Positions 1 through 8,539 of a stretch of DNA of 64,000 nucleotides are shown in pieces (the first letter of the stretch is position 1; each line of letters begins with the position of its first letter). Under the pieces are notes generated by a model. It saw only the letters and a list, made by a program, of their open reading frames with translations. It was not told the DNA's origin and searched no databases. Location of the stretch: the NCBI RefSeq assembly GCF_001278075.1, contig NZ_CP011340.1:8429501-8493500 (forward strand), in the 5' to 3' direction. A program made the position numbers and the translations under genes. The DNA comes from Streptomyces pristinaespiralis (GTDB taxonomy: Bacteria; Actinomycetota; Actinomycetes; Streptomycetales; Streptomycetaceae).

Positions 1-372
1 CAAGGGATGGTTCTCGGGTACCTCCACGACAGCGATACGCACCCCGTCCGGGTCCGCGATCCACATCTCGATCAGCCCCCAGGGCTCCATCACGGGAGCA
101 CGCAGCACCTCCACCCCGGCTGCCCGCAGCTCCTCGAACGCCGCCTGCACGTCCTCGACCTGCAGCCACAGCCCAAGGCCCGGCGCCGGCGGGTTCTCGG
201 AGCGCCCCGAGACCTCCAGGAACCCGCCGCCCAGGAAATAGACCGTGCCCCGCTCCGGCCCCGTCCCGAACTCGCGACTGACGGCGAGCCCCAACGCCCC
301 GCCGTAGAAGGCGCGGGAACGGTCCGGATCCGTCGGACGCAGCAAAACCCTGCTGCCGAGTACATGCACCAT
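1..372 (-). CDS. VOC (glyoxalase/bleomycin-resistance fold) protein, 3' end outside window
   Basis: Reading leftward from an ATG at 372 there is an open frame of 124 codons that reaches base 1 without a stop. It begins MVHVLGSRVLLRPTDPDRSR and contains the usual single-domain VOC landmarks: 'DRSRAFYGGALGL' near residues 17-29, 'FLEVSG', and a C-terminal 'WIADPDGVRIAVVE' that normally supplies a metal-binding Glu. VOC proteins are small metal-dependent or drug-binding proteins with paired beta-alpha-beta-beta-beta units; the substrate cannot be told from sequence. The family call is fairly safe, the specific role unknown. The true C-terminus lies outside the window. Confidence 0.8.
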   Translation of the reverse strand, partial: MVHVLGSRVLLRPTDPDRSRAFYGGALGLAVSREFGTGPERGTVYFLGGGFLEVSGRSENPPAPGLGLWLQVEDVQAAFEELRAAGVEVLRAPVMEPWGLIEMWIADPDGVRIAVVEVPENHPL

Positions 373-679
373 GCCTGGGAACCTACGGCGTCCCCGCCCC
401 GCCGGGCCGGTGATTCCACTCGCGCCGCGAACTGCTCTCACCCACCGGGCGCAGACCCCGGTGGCCGGCGCCCCGGCCCGCGCGGACGAGCCGGCAACCG
501 GCCCCCGTGGAGCCGGGGAAGTGGAGCACCGCATCGGTCACCGAGGTCATCACGACACAGCGGCAGGCGGAGGCACGCCGGCACACTCCGGCCCCGGCAG
601 CCGGCCGACCCGGTACCCGCTCTTCACCGACTGGGCGCGGGCGGACCGCTGACGGCCAGGAGCGGCGGCGGAAGGGTGG
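373..679. other. Intergenic, no gene seen
   Basis: This gap lies upstream of the leftward VOC gene and downstream of the leftward cold-shock gene. No frame with convincing codon bias, RNA gene or long hairpin was found; the open frames crossing it look like high-GC artefacts. Confidence 0.4.
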
Positions 680-883
680 TCAGGCGGGTGTGACGTTCTC
701 CGCCTGGGGCCCCTTGGGCCCCTGTGTCACGTCGAACTGCACCTTCTGCCCCTCGAACAGCTCACGGAATCCGGTACTGGCGATGGCCGAGTAATGGACG
801 AACACGTCCGGCCCGCCGCCGTCCTGCTCGATGAAGCCGAAGCCCTTCTCCGGGTTGAACCACTTCACGGTGCCGGTGGCCAT
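680..883 (-). CDS. CspA-family cold-shock protein
   Basis: This is a 67-residue single cold-shock domain starting [17 protein letters not shown]. It carries both nucleic-acid-binding motifs, RNP1-like 'KGFGFI' (residues 13-18) and RNP2-like 'VFVHYSAI' (27-34), which bind single-stranded RNA/DNA in this family. The start at 883 is chosen because an AAGGAG ribosome site sits 7 bases upstream and the domain begins there; the longer open frame upstream has no domain. It ends '[13 protein letters not shown]', typical of Streptomyces Csp proteins. The upstream 884-1409 region could hold a long 5' leader, as is common for csp genes. The function is an RNA chaperone, constitutive or cold-induced. Confidence 0.95.
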   Translation of the reverse strand: MATGTVKWFNPEKGFGFIEQDGGGPDVFVHYSAIASTGFRELFEGQKVQFDVTQGPKGPQAENVTPA

Positions 884-1409
884 GGCGATCTCCTTGTTCC
901 ATACGAAAAACGACTCCCGCGCATCCTGCGGGTGCCATGGTGAGATCGTCTTCGCCTCGCGCGCCCATGCGACGCAGACACGCCCACGCGAGGACACAAA
1001 GGTGCCCACGACGCGGAACCGAGGAACAGAGCGCACTGGGGTGCCGGCGCGGGATCGCAGGCGCCGGCGACGCTCCCGCACACGGGCCGGGAGCAGGCCA
1101 CCACGACGGCGACGCGCGGGATCGCCGCACCTGCCCACGAAGCGCTTCGACACGGAGGAAAGCCCTGGTGCCGCCCCGTCGGCCCTGAAAAACTGTCAAC
1201 CGCTTCCTGCAGTGGCCGGTTGAAGCGACTCGATGGACGGAGGGTCACGTGCGGCACAACGGTGCCTGTACCGCACAACGCGCACAAAGTCGGTCCGCGA
1301 CACTCCGGTCGCCCCGGGCCCGACGGCCCCCGATACCCGGGCCCCTACGGGCGCGCAGCGCCGCCGCCCATGCCCGCCCGGCCGGGCACGTACCAGTCGG
1401 CGGTGCGCG
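884..1409. other. Divergent intergenic region between csp and the phosphotransferase
   Basis: No convincing gene is seen in these 526 bases. They contain a dyad TCAACCG (1196-1202) / CGGTTGA (1217-1223), nested with CGCTTC (1201-1206) / GAAGCG (1222-1227), so two mutually exclusive hairpins or an operator-like site can form. The region must hold the promoter or leader of the csp gene and the promoter of the rightward gene. Confidence 0.35.
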
Positions 1410-2450
1410 GTGAACGCCCCCGCCAAGCCCTCCGGCACCACCTACGAACGCGCCGTGCACAGGCTCCGTCGCGCGCTCGGCCCGGTCGACGTGGCCGGCG
1501 GACGGGCACTGACCGGCGGCCTCTACAACTGCGTCCACCTGTTCGAACTCGCGGACGGCCGACGCCTCGTGCTCAAGTCCGCACCCTCGGCGGAAGCCCC
1601 CGCGCTCACCCATGAACGGCAGCTGCTGGGCACCGAGACGATCTTCCATCGTCTCGCCGCCACCAAGGGCGTAAGCGTCCCCACGGTCCTCCACTACGAA
1701 CCCGCCGGTCCCGACGACCCCGGCGAATGGCTCCTGCTCGACTTCCTCGCGGACAGCACGTGGAGCGAGGTGGGGGAGGATCTGCCCGCCGACGGACGGC
1801 CCGCACTCCGCCACCGACTGGGTTCGGCCCTCGCCCGCACCGCCACCGCCACCGGCCCCCGGTTCGGCTACCCCCAACCCGTACCCGGACTGCAGGGAGA
1901 CACCTGGCTGGAGGCCTTCACCGGCATGATGCACGCCGTCCTGAAGGACGCGTCCCGCTTCGGCTCACCGCTGCCCGCCGCCACCGACACGCTCGCCGCC
2001 CTCCCTGACCGCTTCGCAGACGCACTCGACGAGGTGAGCCGTCCCGCGCTCGTCCACTTCGACGCCTGGGAGGGCAACGTGATCCTCACCCGGGACGGGG
2101 ACGGCGGATGGCGGTTCGGCGGCCTCATCGACGGGGAGCGCGCCTTCTTCGGTGACCCGCTGGCAGAACTCGTCGGCCTCGACCCGCTCGGCGCAGCCGA
2201 GGACGACCCCGACCTGATGGCCGGCTACCGCTCCGTCACCTCCGACCTGCCGACCACCACCCCCGCCGCCCGCAGCCGGCTCGCGCTCTACCGGATCTAT
2301 CTCGCACTGATCATGCGCGTCGAAAGCATCCCGCGCGCATACGGCCCGGAACACTCCGCATGGCTTCGGTCCTGGTCCACCGAACGCATCACTCAGCAAC
2401 TGGCCGTACTGGACCGACTCGCGGCCGGCCAGCGGCTGCCGAGCCCGTGA
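1410..2450 (+). CDS. Aminoglycoside-phosphotransferase-fold kinase
   Basis: This is a protein of about 346 residues of the APH/choline-kinase (PF01636) fold. The catalytic loop is visible as 'LVHFDAWEGNVI' (usual form HGDxxxxN, here H-F-D...N), and the metal-binding DFE/DGE motif as 'LIDGERAFFGDPLAE'. The N-terminal lobe contains 'GGLYNCVHLFELADGRRLVLK', a nucleotide-clamp strand with a lysine. Such proteins phosphorylate small molecules; aminoglycosides, macrolides, homoserine or other substrates are all possible. The GTG at 1410 is preferred because the domain begins just after it and the upstream frame is Pro/Arg-rich non-domain sequence; the ribosome site is weak, so the start is uncertain. 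Confidence 0.8.
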   Translation: MNAPAKPSGTTYERAVHRLRRALGPVDVAGGRALTGGLYNCVHLFELADGRRLVLKSAPSAEAPALTHERQLLGTETIFHRLAATKGVSVPTVLHYEPAGPDDPGEWLLLDFLADSTWSEVGEDLPADGRPALRHRLGSALARTATATGPRFGYPQPVPGLQGDTWLEAFTGMMHAVLKDASRFGSPLPAATDTLAALPDRFADALDEVSRPALVHFDAWEGNVILTRDGDGGWRFGGLIDGERAFFGDPLAELVGLDPLGAAEDDPDLMAGYRSVTSDLPTTTPAARSRLALYRIYLALIMRVESIPRAYGPEHSAWLRSWSTERITQQLAVLDRLAAGQRLPSP

Positions 2451-2484
2451 CGGGCAGCGCAGCAACCCGTGCACCCGGTCCGAC

Positions 2485-2649
2485 ATGGGCCTCACCCTCC
2501 GCCCCGCCGAGGCCGGCCCCTGGCTTCAGCTGGGCAACTGGCCCGTGCTCTTTGACACGGCATCACCGCTCCCCAGCGACATGGACGGATCCTGGGTGGA
2601 GATCAGCGTCGAAGCAGACCACGTCGCCGTACACCCGTACCGGACCTGA
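2485..2649 (+). CDS. Small hypothetical protein (54 aa)
   Basis: A short frame from ATG 2485 to TGA 2647 encodes 54 residues beginning MGLTLRPAEAGPWLQLGNW and ending 'HVAVHPYRT'. Third codon positions are strongly G/C and the composition is protein-like. No domain is recognised. It lies 34 bases after the kinase stop and could be a co-transcribed small protein or the remnant of a longer gene. Confidence 0.4.
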   Translation: MGLTLRPAEAGPWLQLGNWPVLFDTASPLPSDMDGSWVEISVEADHVAVHPYRT

Positions 2650-2761
2650 CACCACAAGATCAGCGGCAAGACCAATTCGTCCGCATCCGGCGGCCGGTGG
2701 CCACCTGCAGGCTCGCGGTGGACACCCGCAACCGGACGGCAAGTTCACGCGAACGACGTCC

Positions 2762-3376
2762 TCACAGCACGTCGTAGGTCAGATGCGTCGCGGTCGATGT
2801 CGACGTCACGCTGCGCTGCACCAGCGCCCGCCGCGCCACGCCCGTGAACAGCGGCGTCCCTGCGCCCAGTACGACGGGCGCGAGGTGCAGCGTCAGCTCG
2901 TCGACCAGCCCGGCGTCGAGCGCCGAGGCGACCGTGGCGCCGCCGCCCATGAGGACGACGTCGAGGTCCTTGCCGCTGTCCGACGACGCCGCCTCGGCCC
3001 GCTCGCGCGCGGCGGCGACGGCGTCGGGCAGACCGGTGGTGACGAACGTCCAGTCGAGGCCGGTGAGCCGCACCGACTCCGGCGGCGAGCTCGTCACGAC
3101 GACGAACGCGGGCTTGCCGACCTCGCCGGCGCCGTAGCCGGTCGTGTCGTCCCAGCCGTTCGGCCCGTCGACCACGTCGAAGAGCCGGCGGCCGAGGACG
3201 ACGGCGCCCGAGCGGACGGTCGCCTCGCGCAGGACCCGCCGGTCGTCGGGGTCGTCGGAGAACGCCCAGGTGTGCAGGGCCTCGCCGCCGGTGCCCAAAC
3301 CATTGTCCGGGCCGGGGTCGGGGCCGGTGACGAATCCGTCGAGTGAGACCGAGATGTCAGCGATGATCCGAGTCAT
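2762..3376 (-). CDS. Dihydrofolate-reductase-like (RibD C-terminal family) oxidoreductase
   Basis: This 204-residue protein starts MTRIIADISVSLDGFVTGPD, the hallmark N-terminus of the RibD_C/DHFR-like family (PF01872). It also has 'VVLGRRLFDVVDG' (residues about 58-70) and the nucleotide-binding 'DVVLMGGGATVASALDAGLVDEL' block, followed by 'LHLAPVVLGAGTPLF'. Members are NAD(P)H-dependent reductases, mostly of unknown physiological substrate. The ATG at 3376 fits the family start; eleven more upstream codons are open but have no support. The gene runs toward the kinase gene and is separated from the LacI gene behind it by a low-complexity repeat region. Confidence 0.88.
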   Translation of the reverse strand: MTRIIADISVSLDGFVTGPDPGPDNGLGTGGEALHTWAFSDDPDDRRVLREATVRSGAVVLGRRLFDVVDGPNGWDDTTGYGAGEVGKPAFVVVTSSPPESVRLTGLDWTFVTTGLPDAVAAARERAEAASSDSGKDLDVVLMGGGATVASALDAGLVDELTLHLAPVVLGAGTPLFTGVARRALVQRSVTSTSTATHLTYDVL

Positions 3377-3428
3377 ACAGGACAGACCCGATCCGCCGCA
3401 CCGACTCATCGCTCACGCGAAGACCACC

Positions 3429-3600
3429 CGCGACGTGCGCCCCGCCACCGCGACGTGCCGCCTCCACCGCCCTCGACGTGCCCGCCCCGGCCGCGCCCGG
3501 CGAACCGCGCCCACCCAGGCCGCGCCGCCCCGGCCGCGCCCGACGGAGCGTGCCACGGCGAACCGCGCCCACCCCGCCCGGCCAAGGCCCACCCCCTGGC
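3429..3600. repeat. GC-rich imperfect direct repeats
   Basis: The gap between the reductase and the LacI gene is built of short repeated units. CCCCGGCCGCGCCC occurs at 3485-3498 and 3528-3541, GGCGAACCGCGCCCACCC at 3499-3516 and 3557-3574, and GCGACGTGC twice near 3430-3456. The pattern suggests slippage-driven expansion. No gene is seen here. Confidence 0.6.
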
Positions 3601-3611
3601 CGGGCCCGGAC

Positions 3612-4628
3612 TCACGTGGAGTCGCGGACGACAAGCTCCGTGGGCAGGACGACATGCTGCCGAGGGGCGTCGGGATCGACGATCTCGGCCAGCAGGATCC
3701 TGGCGATGGTCCGCCCGATCTCCTCCACCGGCTGCCGCACCGTCGTCAGCGGAGGGTCGGTGTGCCGGGCGATGAAGGAGTCGTCGAAGCCGATCACCGC
3801 CACGTCCTGCGGAATGCGCCGGCCCTGCGCGCGCAGCTCGGTCATCGCGCCGACCGCCATCACGTCGGACGCCGCGAAGACGGCATCGAGACCAGGGACC
3901 CGTTCAAGAAGCGAACGCATCGCCTGCCTGCCGCCCTCCTCGGTGAAGTCGGCCGCGGCGACCAGGTGTTCACCGGAGTCCCGGCCCGCCGCGTCCAGGG
4001 CCTCGCGCCAGCCGCGCAGACGGCTCCGGCCGACGTCCATGTCGAGCGGGCCGGTGATCGTGGTGATGGTTTCCCGGCCCCGTTCCACCAGGTGCCGCAC
4101 CGCGGCGGCCGCCCCGCCGACGTTGTCGGAGTGGGCGTGGCTCAGTGACTCGGCGGGGGAGCGGCGCCCGGCGAGCACCGTCGGCAGCCCCATGTCCTCG
4201 AGGAGACCCGGCAGCGGGTCCCGCTCGTGCACCGAGACCAGCAGGACGCCGTCCACCCGGCGCGCGGCGACCGAGTCGGTGAGCTGGTCCTGCTCGCCCT
4301 TGTCCCGTACGAGAACCAGCTGGAGCTGGGTGCGGGTGTCGGCCAGGCCGGTGCTGACGCCTCGGATGACCGCGGAGAAGTAGGGCTCGGAGCCCAGCCG
4401 GCTCTCCGACTCCGGGATCACCAGGGCGATCGAGTCGGTCCGGCTGGTGACCAGGCCCCGGGCGACGGAGTTGGGCACGTACCCCAGCTCCGAGATCGCC
4501 GCCAGGACCGCGTCCCTCGCCTCGTCGCTGACGAGCGGCGAACCGTTGATGACCCGCGAAACCGTCGTCCGGCCGACACCGGCCCGCGCGGCCACGGTCT
4601 TGATGGTCGGCCGCCGGCTGCCCCCCAT
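3612..4628 (-). CDS. LacI/GalR-family repressor of the adjacent sugar operon (CebR-like)
   Basis: The 338-residue regulator has an N-terminal LacI helix-turn-helix and hinge (residues about 7-60: 'TIKTVAARAGVGRTTVSRVI', then 'LGYVPNSVARGLVTSRTDSI') and a periplasmic-binding-protein-like sensor domain with 'AVFAASDVMAVGAM' and 'VAVIGFDDSFIARHTDPPLT'. The start at 4628 is supported by a GGGAGGAG ribosome site 4 bases upstream and by the HTH position. It is transcribed away from the ABC-transporter/beta-glucosidase operon, the same arrangement as cebR-cebEFG-bglC in Streptomyces. The likely role is repression of that operon and of itself through the palindromes at 4798-4839, relieved by an oligosaccharide such as cellobiose. 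The specific ligand is inferred, not shown. Confidence 0.9.
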   Translation of the reverse strand: MGGSRRPTIKTVAARAGVGRTTVSRVINGSPLVSDEARDAVLAAISELGYVPNSVARGLVTSRTDSIALVIPESESRLGSEPYFSAVIRGVSTGLADTRTQLQLVLVRDKGEQDQLTDSVAARRVDGVLLVSVHERDPLPGLLEDMGLPTVLAGRRSPAESLSHAHSDNVGGAAAAVRHLVERGRETITTITGPLDMDVGRSRLRGWREALDAAGRDSGEHLVAAADFTEEGGRQAMRSLLERVPGLDAVFAASDVMAVGAMTELRAQGRRIPQDVAVIGFDDSFIARHTDPPLTTVRQPVEEIGRTIARILLAEIVDPDAPRQHVVLPTELVVRDST

Positions 4629-4757
4629 GGCTCCTCCCTCGTCGATCGGCGTGATGCGCCGCCAGGCAGCGCATTGTGCCAGAAGTCGTCGCTGTCCCCG
4701 GCGGCCCGTCCGGACCGCCCGCAGGTGTACGTCGCGAGACGAACTGGTTTCAAGTTC

Positions 4758-4787
4758 TTGACAGGCATGCAGCAGGGCCGCCAGTCT
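4758..4787 (+). promoter_or_regulatory. Candidate promoter of the sugar-transport operon
   Basis: A perfect TTGACA (4758-4763) is followed after 18 bases by CAGTCT (4782-4787). Transcription would then start inside or next to the 4798-4839 palindrome, so a bound repressor would block it. The -10 match is weak. Confidence 0.45.
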
Positions 4788-4797
4788 TCGTGCACCT

Positions 4798-4839
4798 TGG
4801 TGGGCACGTTCCCATCGTACGTTGGGAACGTGCCCACCA
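4798..4839. promoter_or_regulatory. Paired LacI-type operators forming a 42-bp palindrome
   Basis: Two 14-bp sites, TGGGCACGTTCCCA (4801-4814) and TGGGAACGTGCCCA (4823-4836), are exact reverse complements. Each is itself a one-mismatch version of the ideal TGGGAACGTTCCCA, a LacI/CebR-type box with a central CG. The whole of 4798-4839 is a palindrome with one mismatched pair. The site centres are 22 bp apart, about two helical turns, which would suit side-by-side repressor dimers or a tetramer. It lies between the divergent repressor and transporter genes. Confidence 0.85.
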
Positions 4840-4911
4840 GTGAATCGGGCCGCTCGGCGGGCCACCAGGTCCGCATTCCGGTGCGTCGGCACCGTCGCTG
4901 GGGAGGACACC

Positions 4912-6228
4912 ATGAGCAGGAATCAGAAGCTGTTGCGTACAAGAATTACGGGCGCTGTCTCCGCAGTTGCCGCTCTCGGCCTGATCGTCGGCTGCAGCGG
5001 CGGCGGCGGTGACTCCGGCACCGGCGGCGGCGTCAAGGACGGCAAGGTCACCATCACCATGGGCCTCTTCGGCGTCATGGGGTACAAGGAGACCGGTCTG
5101 CTGGACCGCTACATGAAGGAGAACCCGAACGTCACGATCAAGGCCGAGGTGGCCGGTGACGAGCAGACCTACTACACGGCCCTGCAGACCCACCTGGCGG
5201 CCGGCAGCGGCCTGAAGGACATCCAGGGCATAGAGATCGGGCGGGCCAAGGAGCTCGTCGACACCCAGGCGGACAAGTTCGTCGACCTCGCCGGCGTACC
5301 CGGCATCGACCACTACCTGCCCTGGAAGCTCAGCCAGGTCACCACCCCGGACAAGAAGCTCATCGGGCTCGGCACCGACATCGGCCCGATGGCCGTCTGC
5401 TACCGCAAGGACCTGTTCGAGCAGGCCGGACTGCCCACGGACCGCAACGAGGTCGCCAAGCTGTGGGCGGGCGACTGGTCGAAGTACGTCCAGGCGGGCA
5501 AGGACTTCAAGGCCGGCTTCAAGGGCGACGGCGTCGCCTTCATGGACAGCGCCAGCGGCCTGTTCAACGCGATGATCTACGGCAACTCCGAGCAGTTCTA
5601 CGACAAGGACGGAAAGCTGATCTACCGCGACAGCCCCACCGTCACCGGAGCGTGGGACCTCGCCTCGCAGGCCGCGACCTCGGGACTGACCGCCAAACTG
5701 CGCCAGTTCCAGCCCGGATGGGACCCGGGCCTGGCCAACAGCACCTTCGCCACCACCGTCTGCCCGGCGTGGATGCTCGGCCACATCACGGAGAAGGCCG
5801 GACCGAAGAACAAGGGCAAGTGGGACGTCGCCAAGGCCCCGAAGGGCGCCAACTGGGGCGGCTCCTTCCTCGGCGTGATGGAGCAGAGCCCCGTCAAGGA
5901 AGAGGCCAAGAAGCTGGTCGCCTGGCTGACCGCGCCCGAGCAGCAGGAGTTCGTCTTCCAGAAGCTCGGCAACTTCCCCTCCTCGCAGAAGGCGCTGACG
6001 TCGCCGGCCGTGACCGGGGCGAAGCAGGAGTACTTCGGCAACGCGCCCATCGGCGAGATCTTCGGCGCCGCGGCCCAGGAGATCCCCGACGAGCAGGTCC
6101 TCGGACGCAAGGACGGCACGATCAAGGACATCTTCTCGCAGGGCCTGACGCTGATCGAGTCCCAGAACAAGAGCCCGGAAGAGGCCTGGAAGACCACGGA
6201 CGAGCGGATCGAGAAGGCCACCGGCTGA
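4912..6228 (+). CDS. Extracellular solute-binding lipoprotein of a carbohydrate ABC transporter (CebE-like)
   Basis: This 438-residue protein has a lipoprotein signal: a basic N-terminus (MSRNQKLLRTR), a hydrophobic stretch and the lipobox 'LIVGC' with the acylated Cys near residue 28, followed by a Gly/Ser linker. The mature part is an SBP family 1 protein ('TDIGPMAVCYRKDLFEQAGL', 'WLTAPEQQEFVFQKLGNFP'). It would capture an oligosaccharide outside the membrane and hand it to the two permeases encoded next. GGGAGG lies upstream of the ATG at 4912. No ATPase gene is in the cluster; Streptomyces transporters of this type share the ATPase MsiK encoded elsewhere (family knowledge). Confidence 0.92.
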   Translation: MSRNQKLLRTRITGAVSAVAALGLIVGCSGGGGDSGTGGGVKDGKVTITMGLFGVMGYKETGLLDRYMKENPNVTIKAEVAGDEQTYYTALQTHLAAGSGLKDIQGIEIGRAKELVDTQADKFVDLAGVPGIDHYLPWKLSQVTTPDKKLIGLGTDIGPMAVCYRKDLFEQAGLPTDRNEVAKLWAGDWSKYVQAGKDFKAGFKGDGVAFMDSASGLFNAMIYGNSEQFYDKDGKLIYRDSPTVTGAWDLASQAATSGLTAKLRQFQPGWDPGLANSTFATTVCPAWMLGHITEKAGPKNKGKWDVAKAPKGANWGGSFLGVMEQSPVKEEAKKLVAWLTAPEQQEFVFQKLGNFPSSQKALTSPAVTGAKQEYFGNAPIGEIFGAAAQEIPDEQVLGRKDGTIKDIFSQGLTLIESQNKSPEEAWKTTDERIEKATG

Positions 6229-6244
6229 GTCCGCCCCCCTCCAC

Positions 6245-6285
6245 CCCGGTGACCGCGCCGCCCGGTCGGGCACGCGGTCACCGGG
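6245..6285 (+). terminator. Strong hairpin between binding-protein and permease genes
   Basis: CCCGGTGACCGCG (6245-6257) and CGCGGTCACCGGG (6273-6285) are a perfect 13-bp inverted repeat with a 15-base loop, starting 16 bases after the binding-protein stop. It has no clear U-run. It may act as a partial terminator or mRNA 3'-end stabiliser that makes binding protein more abundant than permeases, as is usual in such operons. Confidence 0.7.
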
Positions 6286-6489
6286 ACCCTGGGGCCCCTC
6301 GTTCGGATCTTGCCGGGCCCGCGTGCCCCGGCACCGCACCTCGCTGCGTTGCCGGCAGTCGCCGACGCTCCGCGGGACTCCCTGCTCCGCCTTGCGATGC
6401 ACGGCACCGGACCCCGCTCGCTGATCCGGCCTGATCCGAACGACAGACCCCGGCCCTCCACCTCCAGGCCTCACAGGAAGGCTGTCCCC

Positions 6490-7512
6490 GTGGCCGCTTC
6501 CACCCCCGTCGCGCCGGCCGGCGGACCCGCCGGCAAGCACCCGGCGCCCGGCGCACCCGAAGACAGCGCGCCCCCGCGCCGGCGCGCCCTGCTCCACCGG
6601 CTGGACGTGCGCGGCGCGCCCTACGCCTTCGTCGCCCCGTTCTTCATCGTCTTCGCCGCCTTCAGCTTCTACCCGCTGGTCTACACCTCGTGGATCTCCC
6701 TGCACCGCGTCGAGCTCGCCACCATGAACGTCATGGAGTGGGTGGCGTTCGACAACTACGTCGCGCTGTGGGAGGACGAACGCTTCTGGAACGCCGTCGG
6801 CAACACCATCACCCTCGGCGTGATCTCCACCGTGCCGCAGCTGCTGATGGCCCTCGGTCTCGCCCACCTGCTCAACTACCGTATGCGCGGCTCGACCTTC
6901 TTCCGGGTCGCCGCCCTCACCCCGTACGCCACCTCCGTCGGCGCGGCCGCGCTCGTGTTCACCATGCTCTTCGAACGCGACTTCGGCATGATCAACTGGA
7001 TGCTGGGCCTGTTCGGCTTCGACAACGTCGACTTCGAGAACAACAAGTGGGCCGCCCAGATCGCCATCTCGACGATCGTGATCTGGCGGTGGACCGGCTA
7101 CAACGCACTGCTCTACCTCGCCGCCATGCAGGCCGTCCCGCGCGAGCGCTACGAAGCGGCCGCCATCGACGGCGCCTCACGCTGGCAGCAGTTCCTCACC
7201 GTCACCGTCCCCGGCATCCGCTCCACCATCGTCTTCACCATCGTGCTGTCGACGATCGGCGCGACCCAGCTGTTCGGCGAGCCCCTGATCTTCGGACAGG
7301 GCCCCAACGGCATCACCGGCGGCGCCGACAACCAGTACCAGACCCTCGGACTGCTGCTCTACGAGGAGGGCTGGAAGAACTACCAGATGGGCCGGGCCGC
7401 GACCGTCGCGTGGGTGATGTTCCTCCTGCTGGTCCTCGTGTTCGTCATCCAGCGCGTCGTCAGGCGCGCCGCGTCCCGCAGGTCCGCACCGACCAGGAGC
7501 ACCGCATCATGA
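6490..7512 (+). CDS. Carbohydrate ABC transporter permease 1 (CebF-like)
   Basis: This 340-residue integral membrane protein of the MalF/UgpA type has an N-terminal Pro-rich cytosolic tail followed by about six membrane segments ('YAFVAPFFIVFAAFSFYPLV' first). The ATPase-coupling EAA loop is visible as 'ERYEAAAIDGASRWQQF'. The GTG at 6490 is chosen because AGGAAGG lies 9 bases upstream. Its stop overlaps the next start (ATGA at 7509-7512), indicating translational coupling with permease 2. It imports the sugar captured by the upstream lipoprotein. Confidence 0.92.
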   Translation: MAASTPVAPAGGPAGKHPAPGAPEDSAPPRRRALLHRLDVRGAPYAFVAPFFIVFAAFSFYPLVYTSWISLHRVELATMNVMEWVAFDNYVALWEDERFWNAVGNTITLGVISTVPQLLMALGLAHLLNYRMRGSTFFRVAALTPYATSVGAAALVFTMLFERDFGMINWMLGLFGFDNVDFENNKWAAQIAISTIVIWRWTGYNALLYLAAMQAVPRERYEAAAIDGASRWQQFLTVTVPGIRSTIVFTIVLSTIGATQLFGEPLIFGQGPNGITGGADNQYQTLGLLLYEEGWKNYQMGRAATVAWVMFLLLVLVFVIQRVVRRAASRRSAPTRSTAS

Positions 7513-8432
7513 CCACCGACAGCCTCCCGGCCCGGGCCGAGCCCAGGCCCGGTGACGTGCAGAAATCGACCGGCCGGACACGCCGCCGCCCGACGCTGCG
7601 CATACGGGCCGGCCGTCAGCACCACGCGGGCCCGCTCGCCTACGTGCTCCTCGCGATCGCGGCCCTCACCTCGCTCTTCCCGCTGTACTGGACGATGGTG
7701 GCGGCCTCGACCGACAACACGCGCGTCACCCAGACACCGCCGCCGCTGCTGCCCGGGCCGAACCTGTTCGAGAACCTGGCCCGGGCCTGGGACGAGGCCG
7801 CCATGGGCAAGGCGATGATCAACAGCCTGATCGTCGCCGGCTGCATCGCCCTGGCCACGGTGCTCTTCGCCACCCTGGCCGGGTTCGCCTTCGCCAAGCT
7901 GCGGTTCAAGGCACGCAACGTCCTGCTGATGCTGGTCATCGGCACGATGATGGTGCCGCCCCAACTCAGCGTCGTACCGCTGTTCATGATGATGAGCGAC
8001 CTGGGCTGGGGGCAGAAACTGCCCGCCGTCATCTTCCCCACCCTGGTCAGCGCCGTCGGCGTGTTCTTCATGCGCCAGTACCTCGCCGAGGCCCTGCCCG
8101 ACGAACTCGTCGAGGCGGGCCGGGTGGACGGCGCCCACTCGCTCCGCATCTTCTGGAGCATCGTTCTGCCGATCGCCAGGCCCGCGATGTCGGTCCTGTT
8201 CATGATCACATTCGTGCACGCCTGGAACGACTTCTTCTGGCCGTTCATCGCCCTGGACATGAGCAACCCGACGGTCCCCGTCGCGCTCACCCAGCTCAGC
8301 GCCGGATACATCCGCGACCAGTCACTGATCATGGCCGGCGCCCTCCTGGGCACACTGCCGCTCCTGGCGATGTTCGTCGTCTTCGGCCGGCAGATCGTCG
8401 GCGGCATCATGCAGGGCGCCGTCAAGGGCTGA
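7509..8432 (+). CDS. Carbohydrate ABC transporter permease 2 (CebG-like)
   Basis: This 307-residue MalG-type permease has a basic N-terminus, about six membrane helices ('[20 protein letters not shown]' first) and the EAA loop '[19 protein letters not shown]'. The ATG at 7509 overlaps the stop of permease 1 by four bases, so the two subunits are probably made in equal amounts. It forms the heterodimeric pore with the preceding gene product. Confidence 0.92.
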   Translation: MTTDSLPARAEPRPGDVQKSTGRTRRRPTLRIRAGRQHHAGPLAYVLLAIAALTSLFPLYWTMVAASTDNTRVTQTPPPLLPGPNLFENLARAWDEAAMGKAMINSLIVAGCIALATVLFATLAGFAFAKLRFKARNVLLMLVIGTMMVPPQLSVVPLFMMMSDLGWGQKLPAVIFPTLVSAVGVFFMRQYLAEALPDELVEAGRVDGAHSLRIFWSIVLPIARPAMSVLFMITFVHAWNDFFWPFIALDMSNPTVPVALTQLSAGYIRDQSLIMAGALLGTLPLLAMFVVFGRQIVGGIMQGAVKG

Positions 8433-8539
8433 GCCCCGTCAAGGCGTTGAACACCCTCGAGCGCCTTCGAGCGCCGACGAGCCCTCTCCCTTCTCCTCAC
8501 CCCTCCTCACTTCCTCTCCCGCTCACCGGAAGGACCCCC

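Noticed and set aside
4750..6867. A 705-codon frame on the minus strand under the binding-protein gene
   Set aside because: It is the antisense shadow of a clear SBP gene; its composition (Gly/Val/Asp/Leu repeats) mirrors GC3 codons of the real gene.
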